From positions 230,517 through 294,516 of the forward strand of contig NZ_BMXG01000001.1 of the NCBI RefSeq assembly GCF_014651635.1: 64,000 bases of DNA, written 5' to 3'. The notes below the pieces were generated by a model. That model was not told where the DNA came from. It worked only from the letters and a program-made list of their open reading frames with translations, and searched no databases. This document shows, piece after piece, positions 1 to 8,826 of the stretch. Both the position numbers and the translations under genes were made by a program. The stretch comes from Cerasicoccus arenae. GTDB taxonomy: Bacteria > Verrucomicrobiota > Verrucomicrobiia > Opitutales > Cerasicoccaceae. Numbering within the stretch: position 1 is the stretch's first letter; each line of letters starts with the position of its first letter.

Positions 1-497
1 GCCTCATCGGGAATGGCTTCGACCATTTGGCGGTCGTAAGCCAAGCCGATTTTAATCGCCGTGACGCCTTTTAACAGACGGTCGTAATAGCCCTTACCAT
101 AGCCAATACGGTGGCCGCGCAGATCGAAGGCAGCCCCCGGAACGATAACGACCTGAACGCTAACAGGATCGACCTCACGCAGGCCAGCGATGGGCTCCAT
201 TATCCCAAAAGCGCCGGGTTGCAATTCGTCGAGGGTCGTCAGCTCATGCACATGCAGCTCATCACCATTGACCCGCGGAGCCAGGACGGTCTTGCCGCCG
301 AAGCTTCTGTTCATCAAAGCATGGGTATCGACTTCACTGCCATAGGACACATAGAAGAGCACGCGCTGCGCCTGCTGAAAATCAGGCAACGCAAAAAGGC
401 GCTGCATAATCTGTTGGTCGCGCGCTTCGCGCTCCTCAGGATGTAGGGCGCTACGGCGAGCGAGCGCACGGTGGCGGAGAGCGGCTTTAGTCGACAT
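1..497 (-). CDS. 5-formyltetrahydrofolate cyclo-ligase, 3' end outside window
   Basis: This enzyme converts 5-formyl-THF to 5,10-methenyl-THF using ATP, in cytosolic one-carbon metabolism. Reading the minus strand from ATG at 497 gives MSTKAALRHRALARR and an open frame to base 1, so about 165 residues are visible and the C-terminus is cut off. The family signature RGHRIGYGKGYYDR lies at about residues 127-140. An N-terminal Arg-rich helix and the segment VLFYVSYGSEVDTHALM also fit the family. The gene diverges from apt, with 51 bases between the start codons. The family call is secure; the end cannot be checked. Confidence 0.9.
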   Translation of the reverse strand, partial: MSTKAALRHRALARRSALHPEEREARDQQIMQRLFALPDFQQAQRVLFYVSYGSEVDTHALMNRSFGGKTVLAPRVNGDELHVHELTTLDELQPGAFGIMEPIAGLREVDPVSVQVVIVPGAAFDLRGHRIGYGKGYYDRLLKGVTAIKIGLAYDRQMVEAIPDE

Positions 498-548
498 CAG
501 TGTAAAAGAACTTGAGCAGGTGGCAGAATTGAGCGTTGATCCCGTAGT

Positions 549-1088
549 ATGAAAGCTGAACGCATCAAAGCAAGCATTCGCACTATCCGGGGTTGGCCTC
601 ATGAAGGCATTAATTTCCGCGACGTGACCACGCTCTTCGAAGACCCCGCGGCCTTCCGCTCGGTGCTTAACCGCATCGCTGGATGGGCAGAGGAAGAGGA
701 GTTTGACATCGTCGTCGGCATTGACGCTCGGGGCTTCATTCTCGCTGGTGCCCTAGCCTATCAACAGCACCTCCCACTGGTTCTCGTTCGCAAAAAAGGC
801 AAGCTGCCCTTCACCACGATCAGTGAAGACTACGAGCTGGAATACGGCTCGGCTACTGTTGAGACCCACGACTCCCCCATCATCGAAGGCAAACGTGTGC
901 TGATCGTCGACGACCTTCTGGCCACTGGCGGCACCGCCCTAGCCGCGGCCCGCTTAATCCGTCGGCTCGGGGCCCGCGCTGTCTCATTTGCCGCAATCAT
1001 TGATTTAGTCGAGCTACCCGGCCGCGAAGCCCTCACAAAAAGCGGCATCGACGTCTACACCGTGATTGATTTCACGGAAGCAGAATAG
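549..1088 (+). CDS. apt: Adenine phosphoribosyltransferase
   Basis: Purine salvage: adenine plus PRPP gives AMP, in the cytosol. The 179 residues match the usual length of bacterial Apt. The type I PRTase motif VLIVDDLLATGGTA is at about residues 116-129, and the substrate loop region IDARGFILAGALA is near 57-69. The start MKAERIKASIRTI is typical of the family. The gene diverges from the folate cyclo-ligase and is followed 51 bases later by orn. A C12 tract occupies the gap to orn. Confidence 0.95.
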   Translation: MKAERIKASIRTIRGWPHEGINFRDVTTLFEDPAAFRSVLNRIAGWAEEEEFDIVVGIDARGFILAGALAYQQHLPLVLVRKKGKLPFTTISEDYELEYGSATVETHDSPIIEGKRVLIVDDLLATGGTALAAARLIRRLGARAVSFAAIIDLVELPGREALTKSGIDVYTVIDFTEAE

Positions 1089-1091
1089 GCT

Positions 1092-1103
1092 CCCCCCCCC
1101 CCC
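1092..1103 (+). repeat. C12 homopolymer between apt and orn
   Basis: Twelve consecutive C bases begin three bases after the apt stop codon. It is one of thirteen G/C runs of nine or more bases in this window. It lies in the short apt-orn spacer, so a change in length would alter the orn 5' leader but not a protein. Confidence 0.9.
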
Positions 1104-1139
1104 GCTTGTGTATTAACAACGTTCTGAATTTTCTGACTC

Positions 1140-1685
1140 ATGGCTGAATCCAAACAACCTGCCTGGTGCTGGCTTGACCTCGAAATGACCGGACTGGACT
1201 CATTGACGGATCGCATTATTGAGGCCGCGGTTATTGTCACATCGCCCGATTTCAGCGAAACACTGAACGAGTGGGAAACTGCGGTTTTTCAGCCGCCAGA
1301 AGTCCTCGCCAGCATGGATGAGTGGTGCCAGAAAACACATGGTGCCAGCGGTCTCACTGAACGCGTGCCACATGGCATCACAGAAGACGCCTTGGACGAA
1401 AAGCTCGCCGCGACGGTTGATCAATTCTGGAGTGAAAAGCCTGTCATCCTCTGCGGCAACTCAATTGGCCAGGACCGCAAATTCGTTGATCGCTATTTGC
1501 CGCGCTTTGCATCGAAGCTGCACTACCGGATGCTCGACGTGAGCAGCTTCAAGGTTGTCTTTCAGGAACGCTACGACCAAAGCTTTCCCAAACGCGGAAC
1601 GCACCGTGCACTGGACGACATCCGCGAATCCATTGCCGAATTGCAGTTCTATTTGCAGGCAGTGGACGTGACTCGGCTTTCGTAA
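1140..1685 (+). CDS. orn: Oligoribonuclease (DEDDh 3'-5' exonuclease)
   Basis: Degrades 2-5-mer RNAs (nanoRNA, pGpG) at the end of mRNA decay, in the cytosol. The 181 residues are the standard length. The DEDD residues are visible: WLDLEMTGLD near the N-terminus (Asp and Glu), a central Asp in GNSIGQDRKFVDRYLP, and HRALDDIRESI near residue 158 (His and Asp). It lies downstream of apt and converges on the lactonase-like gene, with a 23-base gap. Confidence 0.95.
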   Translation: MAESKQPAWCWLDLEMTGLDSLTDRIIEAAVIVTSPDFSETLNEWETAVFQPPEVLASMDEWCQKTHGASGLTERVPHGITEDALDEKLAATVDQFWSEKPVILCGNSIGQDRKFVDRYLPRFASKLHYRMLDVSSFKVVFQERYDQSFPKRGTHRALDDIRESIAELQFYLQAVDVTRLS

Positions 1686-1708
1686 ACCAGCTCCAGACGA
1701 AGCGTTGC

Positions 1709-2578
1709 CTAACCCCAGGTCGCCGTTGGGAAGCCTACTGCATCAACAGGGCAGACAAACACCTTGCCCGCATGGGGTTGCTCAGCACGTTGTTCGGAAG
1801 TCAAATTATAGCATCCCGTGGTAATATAAAGCTCGTTCATCCCCCCCCCTCCAAAGGCGCAACTCGTGACTTGGGCCGCTGGCACATGGATATGCTCCAT
1901 TTTTTGACCCGTTGCTGGGTTGTAGCGTGCGACCTGCCATCCCCCCCAGTGGGCAATCCATAGATGGTCGTCTTGGTCGATGCACATGCCGTCTGGATGG
2001 CCGTCTTCCGCCGGAATTTCGATGCAGACCTTGCGATTGCTGATAGCGCCGGTTTCGGCCGCATAGTCAAAACGCACAATCTGCCTTGTGGGCGTGTCGA
2101 TGTAGAAAAAATGTTTCTGGTCCTTGCTCCAAGCCAGACCATTTGAACAACCAACCGGAGCCAAAACCTGCTGACAGGACCCGTCCTTACCCAAGGAATA
2201 TAGCGCCGCGCCCTCGTTATCATCCACCAGCGACATCGTGCCGGCCACAAAACGACCGAAAGGGTCGCATTTTCCATCATTGAAGCGATTATCCGTGCGG
2301 CCCGGCTCGGGATCGGTGAGGTAGGTCAGATCATCGCCATCGGCGGAAAGGTGGTAAAAACCCTCCTCGAGTGCACACACAAAGCCCCCCTCCTTCGCTG
2401 GAACCACGGCACCAACGCGGCGTGGAAACTCGTATACAACGACTACGTTTTCACCTTCGAGGCGAAGCAGTTGCTTGCCTTCGATGTCAACGTAATGAAT
2501 TGCCCCATCGTGCCAGAAAGGGCCTTCGCCCAACACGGCGGCATGATCGGTGAGGAGCGTGGCGGTGTAGGTTTTCAT
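1709..2578 (-). CDS. SMP-30/gluconolactonase/LRE family protein
   Basis: A six-bladed beta-propeller hydrolase of sugar lactones; the substrate is not readable from sequence. The 289 residues carry the N-terminal metal-site motif LGEGPFWHDGAIHYVDI (Glu ligand), the central CSNGLAWSKDQ motif (Asn ligand) and PDGMCIDQDDHLWIAHWGG (Asp base) near residues 195-211. All are features of the L-arabinolactonase/gluconolactonase branch. A nine-base C run at 1841-1849 encodes Gly residues (AFGGGGMNEL) in frame. No sugar operon surrounds it. Confidence 0.85.
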   Translation of the reverse strand: MKTYTATLLTDHAAVLGEGPFWHDGAIHYVDIEGKQLLRLEGENVVVVYEFPRRVGAVVPAKEGGFVCALEEGFYHLSADGDDLTYLTDPEPGRTDNRFNDGKCDPFGRFVAGTMSLVDDNEGAALYSLGKDGSCQQVLAPVGCSNGLAWSKDQKHFFYIDTPTRQIVRFDYAAETGAISNRKVCIEIPAEDGHPDGMCIDQDDHLWIAHWGGWQVARYNPATGQKMEHIHVPAAQVTSCAFGGGGMNELYITTGCYNLTSEQRAEQPHAGKVFVCPVDAVGFPTATWG

Positions 2579-2643
2579 ATGATGATCACAGAGGGTCCGC
2601 TTTGGCTTGGCAAGGACAAGTCGAGTCGCTAAACGATTGTGAT

Positions 2644-3117
2644 ATGCTGCTAAAATCTGATGTCATCGCGGCGTTGATCGCCAATCTGGAGGAAGAGCTG
2701 GCGGCGGCGGAACATGCCTCACGCGATGCGGCGTCCTACGCTACTGATGAAGAGTCCCGCGCCGAAAGCAAGTGGGACACCCAAGGGCTAGAGGCCTCTT
2801 ACCTCGCCGCTGGGCAAGCCACCCACGCCAAGGAAGTCTCCAAAGCACTCGGCAATATCATCGGCCAACGCATCGAGCTGGAGCGCGCCTGCACCTCCGT
2901 CCAACGTGGAGCCTTGATCCAATGTCAGCTCGGTAAATCCCGCGAATGGTTCTTCTTCGCCCCTAGCGGCGGCGGCGAAACGCTTGCCATTGACGGAACC
3001 GAAGTCACGGTCATCACGCCAGATTCACCCATTGCACACCTGCTAGTCGGCCACGGCACGGGCGACGACTTTACTCTGCCCAACGGAGCGCCGGGCAAGG
3101 TCTTGGCTGTCTTGTAG
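2644..3117 (+). CDS. GreA/GreB-family elongation factor-like protein
   Basis: Probably an RNA polymerase secondary-channel protein of the GreA/GreB superfamily. The 157 residues have an N-terminal coiled coil (ALIANLEEELAAAEHA to about residue 75) with the conserved stretch SRAESKWDTQGLEASYLAAGQ. The C-terminal domain ends in a Gre-like segment (VITPDSPIAHLLVGHGTGD). An in-frame ATG lies 42 bases upstream, but the Leu/Lys-rich start at 2644 fits the coiled coil better. True Gre function versus a channel competitor cannot be told apart. It converges on the small lipoprotein gene. Confidence 0.75.
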   Translation: MLLKSDVIAALIANLEEELAAAEHASRDAASYATDEESRAESKWDTQGLEASYLAAGQATHAKEVSKALGNIIGQRIELERACTSVQRGALIQCQLGKSREWFFFAPSGGGETLAIDGTEVTVITPDSPIAHLLVGHGTGDDFTLPNGAPGKVLAVL

Positions 3118-3128
3118 ACGCAGACGGA

Positions 3129-3383
3129 TTAATACCGCTCGTTTAGTCCAGCTCGACCCGGCTCTTCGCGCTGGAAGGGAGAAACGTATTGTTGCTCATT
3201 CTGGCGGGCCTTGTTGCCCTCTTCGACTTTTTCAAGGTAGGACTCGGGATCAGTCGTTTTACCGGTCAAGACCGAGCCTACCGGAGTAGCCTCCACGTCG
3301 TTTTCGGGCTGGTCGCCGCACCCCGTGAAGAGGGCGCAGTGAGCGGTGAGGAGCAATAGAGAAACAGTGAGTGACAATCGCAT
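3129..3383 (-). CDS. Small lipoprotein, hypothetical
   Basis: An 84-residue protein with a lipoprotein signal peptide: hydrophobic stretch LTVSLLLLTAHCAL and lipobox LFTGC, so the mature protein starts at Cys22. The remainder is short, polar and charged (YLEKVEEGNKARQNEQQ), without a family I recognise. It is probably anchored to the cell envelope. It lies downstream of the phosphosugar mutase and a possible small secreted ORF on the same strand. Confidence 0.65.
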   Translation of the reverse strand: MRLSLTVSLLLLTAHCALFTGCGDQPENDVEATPVGSVLTGKTTDPESYLEKVEEGNKARQNEQQYVSPFQREEPGRAGLNERY

Positions 3384-3404
3384 AGCGGAGATAATTCTTC
3401 TCCA

Positions 3405-3506
3405 TTACTGCTGAGCGTCAAGCGCGTTGTTGGGGACAAACAAATCGCTTTCCACTGCTGAGTAGCCAGCGATGAGAAAAAGCAGACTGAGCCAGCTTAA
3501 TCTCAT
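3405..3506 (-). CDS. Possible small secreted peptide (33 aa)
   Basis: In the gap between the mutase gene and the lipoprotein gene the minus strand carries a 33-codon frame, beginning MRLSWLSLLFLIAGYSAVES and ending LDAQQ. A GGAAG element precedes the ATG by four bases. An in-frame ATG at 3536 would give 43 residues. The hydrophobic N-terminus is signal-peptide-like and resembles that of the next gene (MRLSLTVSLLLL). Coding status is uncertain, since short hydrophobic frames also arise by chance. Confidence 0.3.
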   Translation of the reverse strand: MRLSWLSLLFLIAGYSAVESDLFVPNNALDAQQ

Positions 3507-3539
3507 CGCGCTTCCAATTTCGAGGTAACGGAACATTTC

Positions 3540-5507
3540 CTAGCCCACGGCCCGCTTGCGGGCCTCGGCTTCGATCGCCACTTCCAGAGCCTTAAGTTTT
3601 TCCTTGGTGGCGGACTGGACGCTAGCCAGCTCATCAGCGGAACCGACGGACTCGCACGCAAAGCAGTAGAACTTAATCTTGGGCTCGGTGCCGGAGCCGC
3701 GGGCTGCAACCTTGTAGCCGTTCTCCAAGGTGAGAAAATAGAAGTCTTCCTTGGGAATATTCTTCCCGTCGGCGTCCTTGAGCTTGTCCTTCCCGAAGTC
3801 GATCATCTCCTTGACCGCAATGCCACCGATTTCCTTGGGGGGATCGCTGCGTAGGCTCGCGATGATGTTCTTGATGGCCTGAGCACCGGTTGCACCTTCG
3901 AAGTAAAGGTTGACCAAAGACTCCAAGTGATAGCCATACTGTAAGTGAATCGCATCAAGGTATTCCTGGAACGTCTGGTCGGTTTTCTTAAGATAGGCCG
4001 CGAGCTCGCAGATCATCAGGCAGGCGGCGTTGGCATCTTTGTCGCGGACACGATCACTGGCGAGATAGCCATAGCTTTCCTCACCGCCGAAGACGTAGAA
4101 TGTGCTGTATTCGAGCAACAGTTGAACGCGAGTGGAGAGGTCAGTGTGATCGTAATCAAGTGCAATGCCCTCTTCTTCAAACATCTTCTCTTCCAGCTCA
4201 CTCTGATAGATGCCGAGTTTTTCGCCGATCCATTTAAAGCCGGTCAGCGTGTTGATGCACTTCAGACCGTTGCCCTTGGCAATGGCTTCTTGAAGCGGCG
4301 TGGTGACGAAGGTCTTGATCAAAGCCGCGCTTTGCGTGCCGCCTTCCGGCAAAATGCCGATTTCCTGTAGGGCTTTTACTCGGTATTCAGCCAGCATGGA
4401 GCCCGTCATATTGCCGGTAAAGAGAGTCCACTCGCCATTACGATCGGGCGCGGCGAGGGCCATTCGGTCGTCATCCGGGTCCGTGGCTAAGACGAGATCA
4501 GCACCAACTTCCTTAGCCTTTGCAACGGCCATGCTGAGGGCCTCGGCGTTTTCTGGATTCGGCGACTTGACTGTTGGGAAACGGGGGTCCATCTCCCATT
4601 GCTCCGGCACAGCGATCACTTCGACGCCAAACTCCTTGAGCAGTGGTACTGAAGCAACCCCGCCCGTACCGTGAATCGGCGTAAAGACAGCCTTCGGGTG
4701 AAATTCTTCTAGCAGGTCGGGGTCGAGGACGTTGTCTTCGAGAACGTCGAGGTAGGCCTCGTCTTGCGACTCTGGCAGCGTGACAACCTTGGAAATATCG
4801 ACTTCGAGGAACTCGGGGAGTTCGGCCCAATCAACTGCACGAACAAGGTCAATGATACCTTCAGCATGCGGCGAAACGACTTGCGCACCGTCGTTAAAAT
4901 AGCACTTGAAGCCGTTGTCGTGCGATGGGTTATGGCTAGCGGTGATGACGACGCCTGCCGTTGCACCCAAGTTCCTTACGGCAAAACTAAGTGACGGCGT
5001 GGAGCGGGGACCGTCGAAGATCATCGCTAGGCCACCCAGCTTTGTCCAAATGCTGGCCGAGAGCTCGCAGAAGTGTCGCGAGAAGTAGCGGACATCGTGC
5101 GCGATAACGAGCTTAGGCGTGTCGTAAATTTCTTCATCGGCCAAGTATTGCGCGCAGTAGCGGTAGAGGCCGATCGTGGCGCGAGCGACGTTGAAGTCAT
5201 TCAAAACATTCGTGCCAATGGCTGCGTGCTCAGGACTATCCTTGGGCCCGAGAGTCCCGGTTTCTGCCTTAGCAGAAATTTTCCCGATAGTACGCCCACG
5301 CATGCCACCAGTGCCAAACTTCATGTGCTGGTAAAAGCGGTCATTGAGTTCTTCCCATTGCGCATCATCAACGAGTTCCTCAATCGAAGCCATCGCCCAG
5401 TTTGGTAGGAAGCCGCCGGAAACGAAGGCTTCTAAATTTTCAACGGAGGAGGCCAGCAGCTTGCCATCAGCGCCGGCTTGTTTGATTTTATCCAACACAG
5501 TAGCCAT
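3540..5507 (-). CDS. Phosphoglucomutase/phosphomannomutase-family phosphosugar mutase
   Basis: Interconverts hexose 1- and 6-phosphates in glycogen and envelope sugar metabolism. The 655 residues contain the phosphoserine loop TASHNPSHDNG, the Mg site DPDDDR, the sugar-specificity loop GGEESYGY and the phosphate-binding loop RGSGTEPKIKFY, in the expected order for the alpha-D-phosphohexomutase superfamily. The length and the KSPNPEN segment match the PGM2-like branch (glucose 1,6-bisphosphate synthase/phosphopentomutase relatives), so substrate preference is open. It diverges from the hybrid kinase gene. Confidence 0.9.
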   Translation of the reverse strand: MATVLDKIKQAGADGKLLASSVENLEAFVSGGFLPNWAMASIEELVDDAQWEELNDRFYQHMKFGTGGMRGRTIGKISAKAETGTLGPKDSPEHAAIGTNVLNDFNVARATIGLYRYCAQYLADEEIYDTPKLVIAHDVRYFSRHFCELSASIWTKLGGLAMIFDGPRSTPSLSFAVRNLGATAGVVITASHNPSHDNGFKCYFNDGAQVVSPHAEGIIDLVRAVDWAELPEFLEVDISKVVTLPESQDEAYLDVLEDNVLDPDLLEEFHPKAVFTPIHGTGGVASVPLLKEFGVEVIAVPEQWEMDPRFPTVKSPNPENAEALSMAVAKAKEVGADLVLATDPDDDRMALAAPDRNGEWTLFTGNMTGSMLAEYRVKALQEIGILPEGGTQSAALIKTFVTTPLQEAIAKGNGLKCINTLTGFKWIGEKLGIYQSELEEKMFEEEGIALDYDHTDLSTRVQLLLEYSTFYVFGGEESYGYLASDRVRDKDANAACLMICELAAYLKKTDQTFQEYLDAIHLQYGYHLESLVNLYFEGATGAQAIKNIIASLRSDPPKEIGGIAVKEMIDFGKDKLKDADGKNIPKEDFYFLTLENGYKVAARGSGTEPKIKFYCFACESVGSADELASVQSATKEKLKALEVAIEAEARKRAVG

Positions 5508-5631
5508 AAAAGAAAGACTAGGCAGGATTCGGGCGGACGATAAACAATAAATTTCGCAAGGTTTGCGTTACAAAATTGTCATTTTTCAGTGTGGTAATCT
5601 GCATACTTGTTCATTTGAATGCTATCCCCCT

Positions 5632-8600
5632 ATGGACGACATCGTATCGTCTGCCTCACCGGAGGCCCCCAAACCAGAATCTTCGAGCGACGAAATCAAA
5701 CGCTTGCGGGATGAGCTTTGTACCAGTCAGAAGCGAATCGCAGAGCTGGAACAAAAAAAGAACATACTTACTGAAGCTCATGAGATTGGTGGCATTGGCA
5801 GTTGGGAGTTAGATCCGCAAAGCGGTGAATTAATTTTATCCGATGAAATACGGAAGCTATTCAACATAGATCCTGATTATAACCCCAGTGTCGAGGACGT
5901 GCTCAATGGCATTGCTCCAGAGCACCAACCTCAGTTTAAGGCAGTGTTGTTTGGAAAGATCGAGGACGGCAAAACAGTGTCTGCTCGCTTGCGACTGCAT
6001 CGGCAAAATGGTGAAATACGCTGGATTCGATTGATAGGACGCATTCGCCAGACAGAAAGCGAACCCATCCGTTACGGTATCGTGCAAGATATTGAAGAAC
6101 TGGCGAAGGCCGAGCGCGTGCTGGCTGAGAGCGAGGAACGGTGGCAATTGGCCCTCGAGGGTAGCGAAGACGGCGTCTGGGATTGGGACTTACGCACGAA
6201 TGACGTTGTCTTTTCTGATCGCTGGAAATCCATGCTCGGATACACCTCGGACGACATTGAGAATGACTACAGCGCGTGGGAGACTCTGCTGCGGCCGGAT
6301 GACTTGCCATTTGCTGTGGCAGCGATCAACGATTATTTGGAGGGCAGGACTAAACAATACTCAGCAGAATTCCGCATGCTCACCAAAGAAGGTGAATGGT
6401 GTTGGATACATTCCCGCGGCAAAGCCGTGTTCGATCACAACGGTAAACCGACCCGAATGCTCGGCACTCACACCGACATCACTGATCGAAAGAAGCAGGA
6501 AGAGGCATTTAAGCGACTCTCCCTTGTCGCCAGCAAAACCACCACCGGCGTCGTCATTACCGATGAAAAAGGCCATCTGACTTGGGTAAACAAAGCCTTT
6601 GAGCGCATGACCGGGTTTTACATGGAGGATGTCTTGGGCAAATCCCCTGGCTCGCTGCTCCAAGGCCCTGCCACCGAAGCAGCCACCAACGAAACCATGA
6701 AGCAGGGCATTCGCATGGGCCAGGGTTTCCATGTCGAGATTCTTAATTACCGTAAATCTGGCGTCCCTTTCTGGGTCGAGGTCGAGGCCACGCCTGTACA
6801 CGACGTAGATGGGCGACTGATCAATTTCATCGCCATCACAACGGACATCACAACGCGCAAGCTCGATCGTGAACGTATTGAGGAAAGCGAACGCCGTTTC
6901 CGGGATATCAGTAATGCGGCCGGAGAATTCATCTGGGAGCACGATATAAACGGGCACTTCACCTATGCATCAGAGCGCGTCAAAGAGGTGACAGGCTTCT
7001 CTCCTGGTGAATTCATTGGGCTACATCCAAAGGACATGATCCACCCGGATGCCATGGAGGAATTTAGGGCGAGATACACCGACATCGTTACGAACCAAAA
7101 GACCTTCAACAACATGGAGGTACTGACGAAGCACAAAAATGGCAGCCCAATTTGGTTAAACATCAGTGGGGTTCCCATGCATAATCGTGACGGAGTCTAT
7201 GTTGGCTACCGAGGCGCTGGCATGGACATCAATCAGCGCAAACAGACCGAAGAAGAATTATCCACCCTTTACCAACGATTTCAGTTAGCAACGAACTCCG
7301 GGCGAATTGGCATTTGGGAATTCGATTTTTCTGAAAAACTTCTCGTTTGGGACGCCATCATGCACGAGATATTCAGGCTCCCAGCTGAGCGCTTCAGCGG
7401 CAGGCTCGACTCGTGGTCCAAAGTCATCGTGCAGGAGGACTACCACAACTTCGAGAGCACGCTGCAAACTGCCATCGAACGTGGCGGCAACTATCGTCTC
7501 AATTTTCGCATCATCTGGCCAGAAGGCGACATTCGCTACATCACCGGTAACGCACTGGTGCTGCTTGATTCCAATCGCCAACCCATGCGCATCATTGGCA
7601 GTAACTGGGACATTACCGAACAAAAGCACGCGGAGGAGGAAGCGATTCTAGCGAAGGAACAAGCCGAGGAGGCCAATCGAGCAAAAAGCGCCTTCCTCGC
7701 AATGATGAGTCACGAAATTCGCACTCCCATGAACGGCGTTCTCGGCATGGTCCAAGCTCTTAGTGAGACTAGGCTCGACGAAGAGCAGAAAGATTTCCTG
7801 AATACAATCGAATCCAGTAGTGGCTCATTGATGACCATCATTGACGACATCCTGGATTACTCAAAGGTAGAGGCAGGGCGCTTAGTCCTCGACCTGCGTC
7901 CCATTAGCATTGCATCCATCGTGCCCGGTGCGCTTTCCCTCTATTCGACTCACGCGGCCGAAAAGCATTTGGAGCTCGTCCAGCGCATCAATGACAGCGT
8001 GCCAAAGGCAATTATTGGGGACGAAACCCGCATCCGCCAAGTCCTCGTCAACCTCATTAATAACGCGATCAAGTTCACTCATCGAGGTCGGGTAACGGTT
8101 AAAGTCTCCGCAACCACGTCAATGAACGACAACAGTTGCCAACTTCATTTCTCAGTCGCGGACACTGGCATCGGCATCAAGAACGATCAATTGGAATCGC
8201 TCTTCGAGCCGTTTGTCCAAGCTGATGCTTCCATCTCTCGTCGATATGGCGGAACAGGACTTGGTTTGGCAATCAGTCGGCGACTGGTAGAGCTGATGGG
8301 CGGAGAAATTTGGTGTGAAAGCTCCCGCCTCCTCGGCACCATTTTTCACTTCACGATCAACGCGACTGTTACCGACCCCAACCAACTCAGTAGCCCGCCG
8401 GGCAGTGTTCATTTCGGTCGTCTTCGCAATCCAGGCAGGATTCTTCTGGCTGAAGATAATCCGATCAACCGCAAGGTCGTGCAATTCATCCTCAATCGAA
8501 TGGGATGCGTTGTCGATAACGCGGCCAATGGGCGCGAAGCATTGGAACTATTTGATGAAGAGCCCTACGACGTCGTTTTGATGGATGTGCAAATGCCGGA

Positions 8601-8826
8601 AATTGATGGCATCACCGCGACCAAAGAGATCCGGAAGCGAACGGACGATGCGGAAACCCCTTGGATCATTGGCCTCTCAGCAGCTGCCACGAAGGAAGAT
8701 GAAGAACGCGCCATCGAAGCTGGTATGAACGACTTCATAACCAAGCCACTTAAGCCCCAAGAGCTGGAAGCCGCGCTTCATCGCGCACCTATGCCACGCG
8801 AAAACACGCATTCGCCCGATGCCTAG
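5632..8826 (+). CDS. Hybrid sensor histidine kinase with five PAS domains and a receiver
   Basis: Two-component signalling protein. From the chosen ATG (MDDIVSSAS) it has 1,064 residues; a TTG at 5563 would add 23 residues. Order: a coiled coil; five PAS-like modules, each ending in a PAC-type DIT/DIN segment, over roughly residues 55-670; HisKA with MSHEIRTPMNGVLGM (His at about 694); HATPase with NLINNAIKF and DTGIGI; and a receiver with VLMDVQMPE (phospho-acceptor Asp at about 985). No membrane segment is seen, so sensing is probably cytosolic. No separate response regulator adjoins it. Its stop codon overlaps that of surE tail to tail. Confidence 0.9.
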   Translation: MDDIVSSASPEAPKPESSSDEIKRLRDELCTSQKRIAELEQKKNILTEAHEIGGIGSWELDPQSGELILSDEIRKLFNIDPDYNPSVEDVLNGIAPEHQPQFKAVLFGKIEDGKTVSARLRLHRQNGEIRWIRLIGRIRQTESEPIRYGIVQDIEELAKAERVLAESEERWQLALEGSEDGVWDWDLRTNDVVFSDRWKSMLGYTSDDIENDYSAWETLLRPDDLPFAVAAINDYLEGRTKQYSAEFRMLTKEGEWCWIHSRGKAVFDHNGKPTRMLGTHTDITDRKKQEEAFKRLSLVASKTTTGVVITDEKGHLTWVNKAFERMTGFYMEDVLGKSPGSLLQGPATEAATNETMKQGIRMGQGFHVEILNYRKSGVPFWVEVEATPVHDVDGRLINFIAITTDITTRKLDRERIEESERRFRDISNAAGEFIWEHDINGHFTYASERVKEVTGFSPGEFIGLHPKDMIHPDAMEEFRARYTDIVTNQKTFNNMEVLTKHKNGSPIWLNISGVPMHNRDGVYVGYRGAGMDINQRKQTEEELSTLYQRFQLATNSGRIGIWEFDFSEKLLVWDAIMHEIFRLPAERFSGRLDSWSKVIVQEDYHNFESTLQTAIERGGNYRLNFRIIWPEGDIRYITGNALVLLDSNRQPMRIIGSNWDITEQKHAEEEAILAKEQAEEANRAKSAFLAMMSHEIRTPMNGVLGMVQALSETRLDEEQKDFLNTIESSSGSLMTIIDDILDYSKVEAGRLVLDLRPISIASIVPGALSLYSTHAAEKHLELVQRINDSVPKAIIGDETRIRQVLVNLINNAIKFTHRGRVTVKVSATTSMNDNSCQLHFSVADTGIGIKNDQLESLFEPFVQADASISRRYGGTGLGLAISRRLVELMGGEIWCESSRLLGTIFHFTINATVTDPNQLSSPPGSVHFGRLRNPGRILLAEDNPINRKVVQFILNRMGCVVDNAANGREALELFDEEPYDVVLMDVQMPEIDGITATKEIRKRTDDAETPWIIGLSAAATKEDEERAIEAGMNDFITKPLKPQELEAALHRAPMPRENTHSPDA

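Noticed and set aside
111-446. Plus-strand frame at the left edge
   Set aside because: It is antisense to the 5-formyl-THF cyclo-ligase gene, whose signature motif is read on the minus strand.
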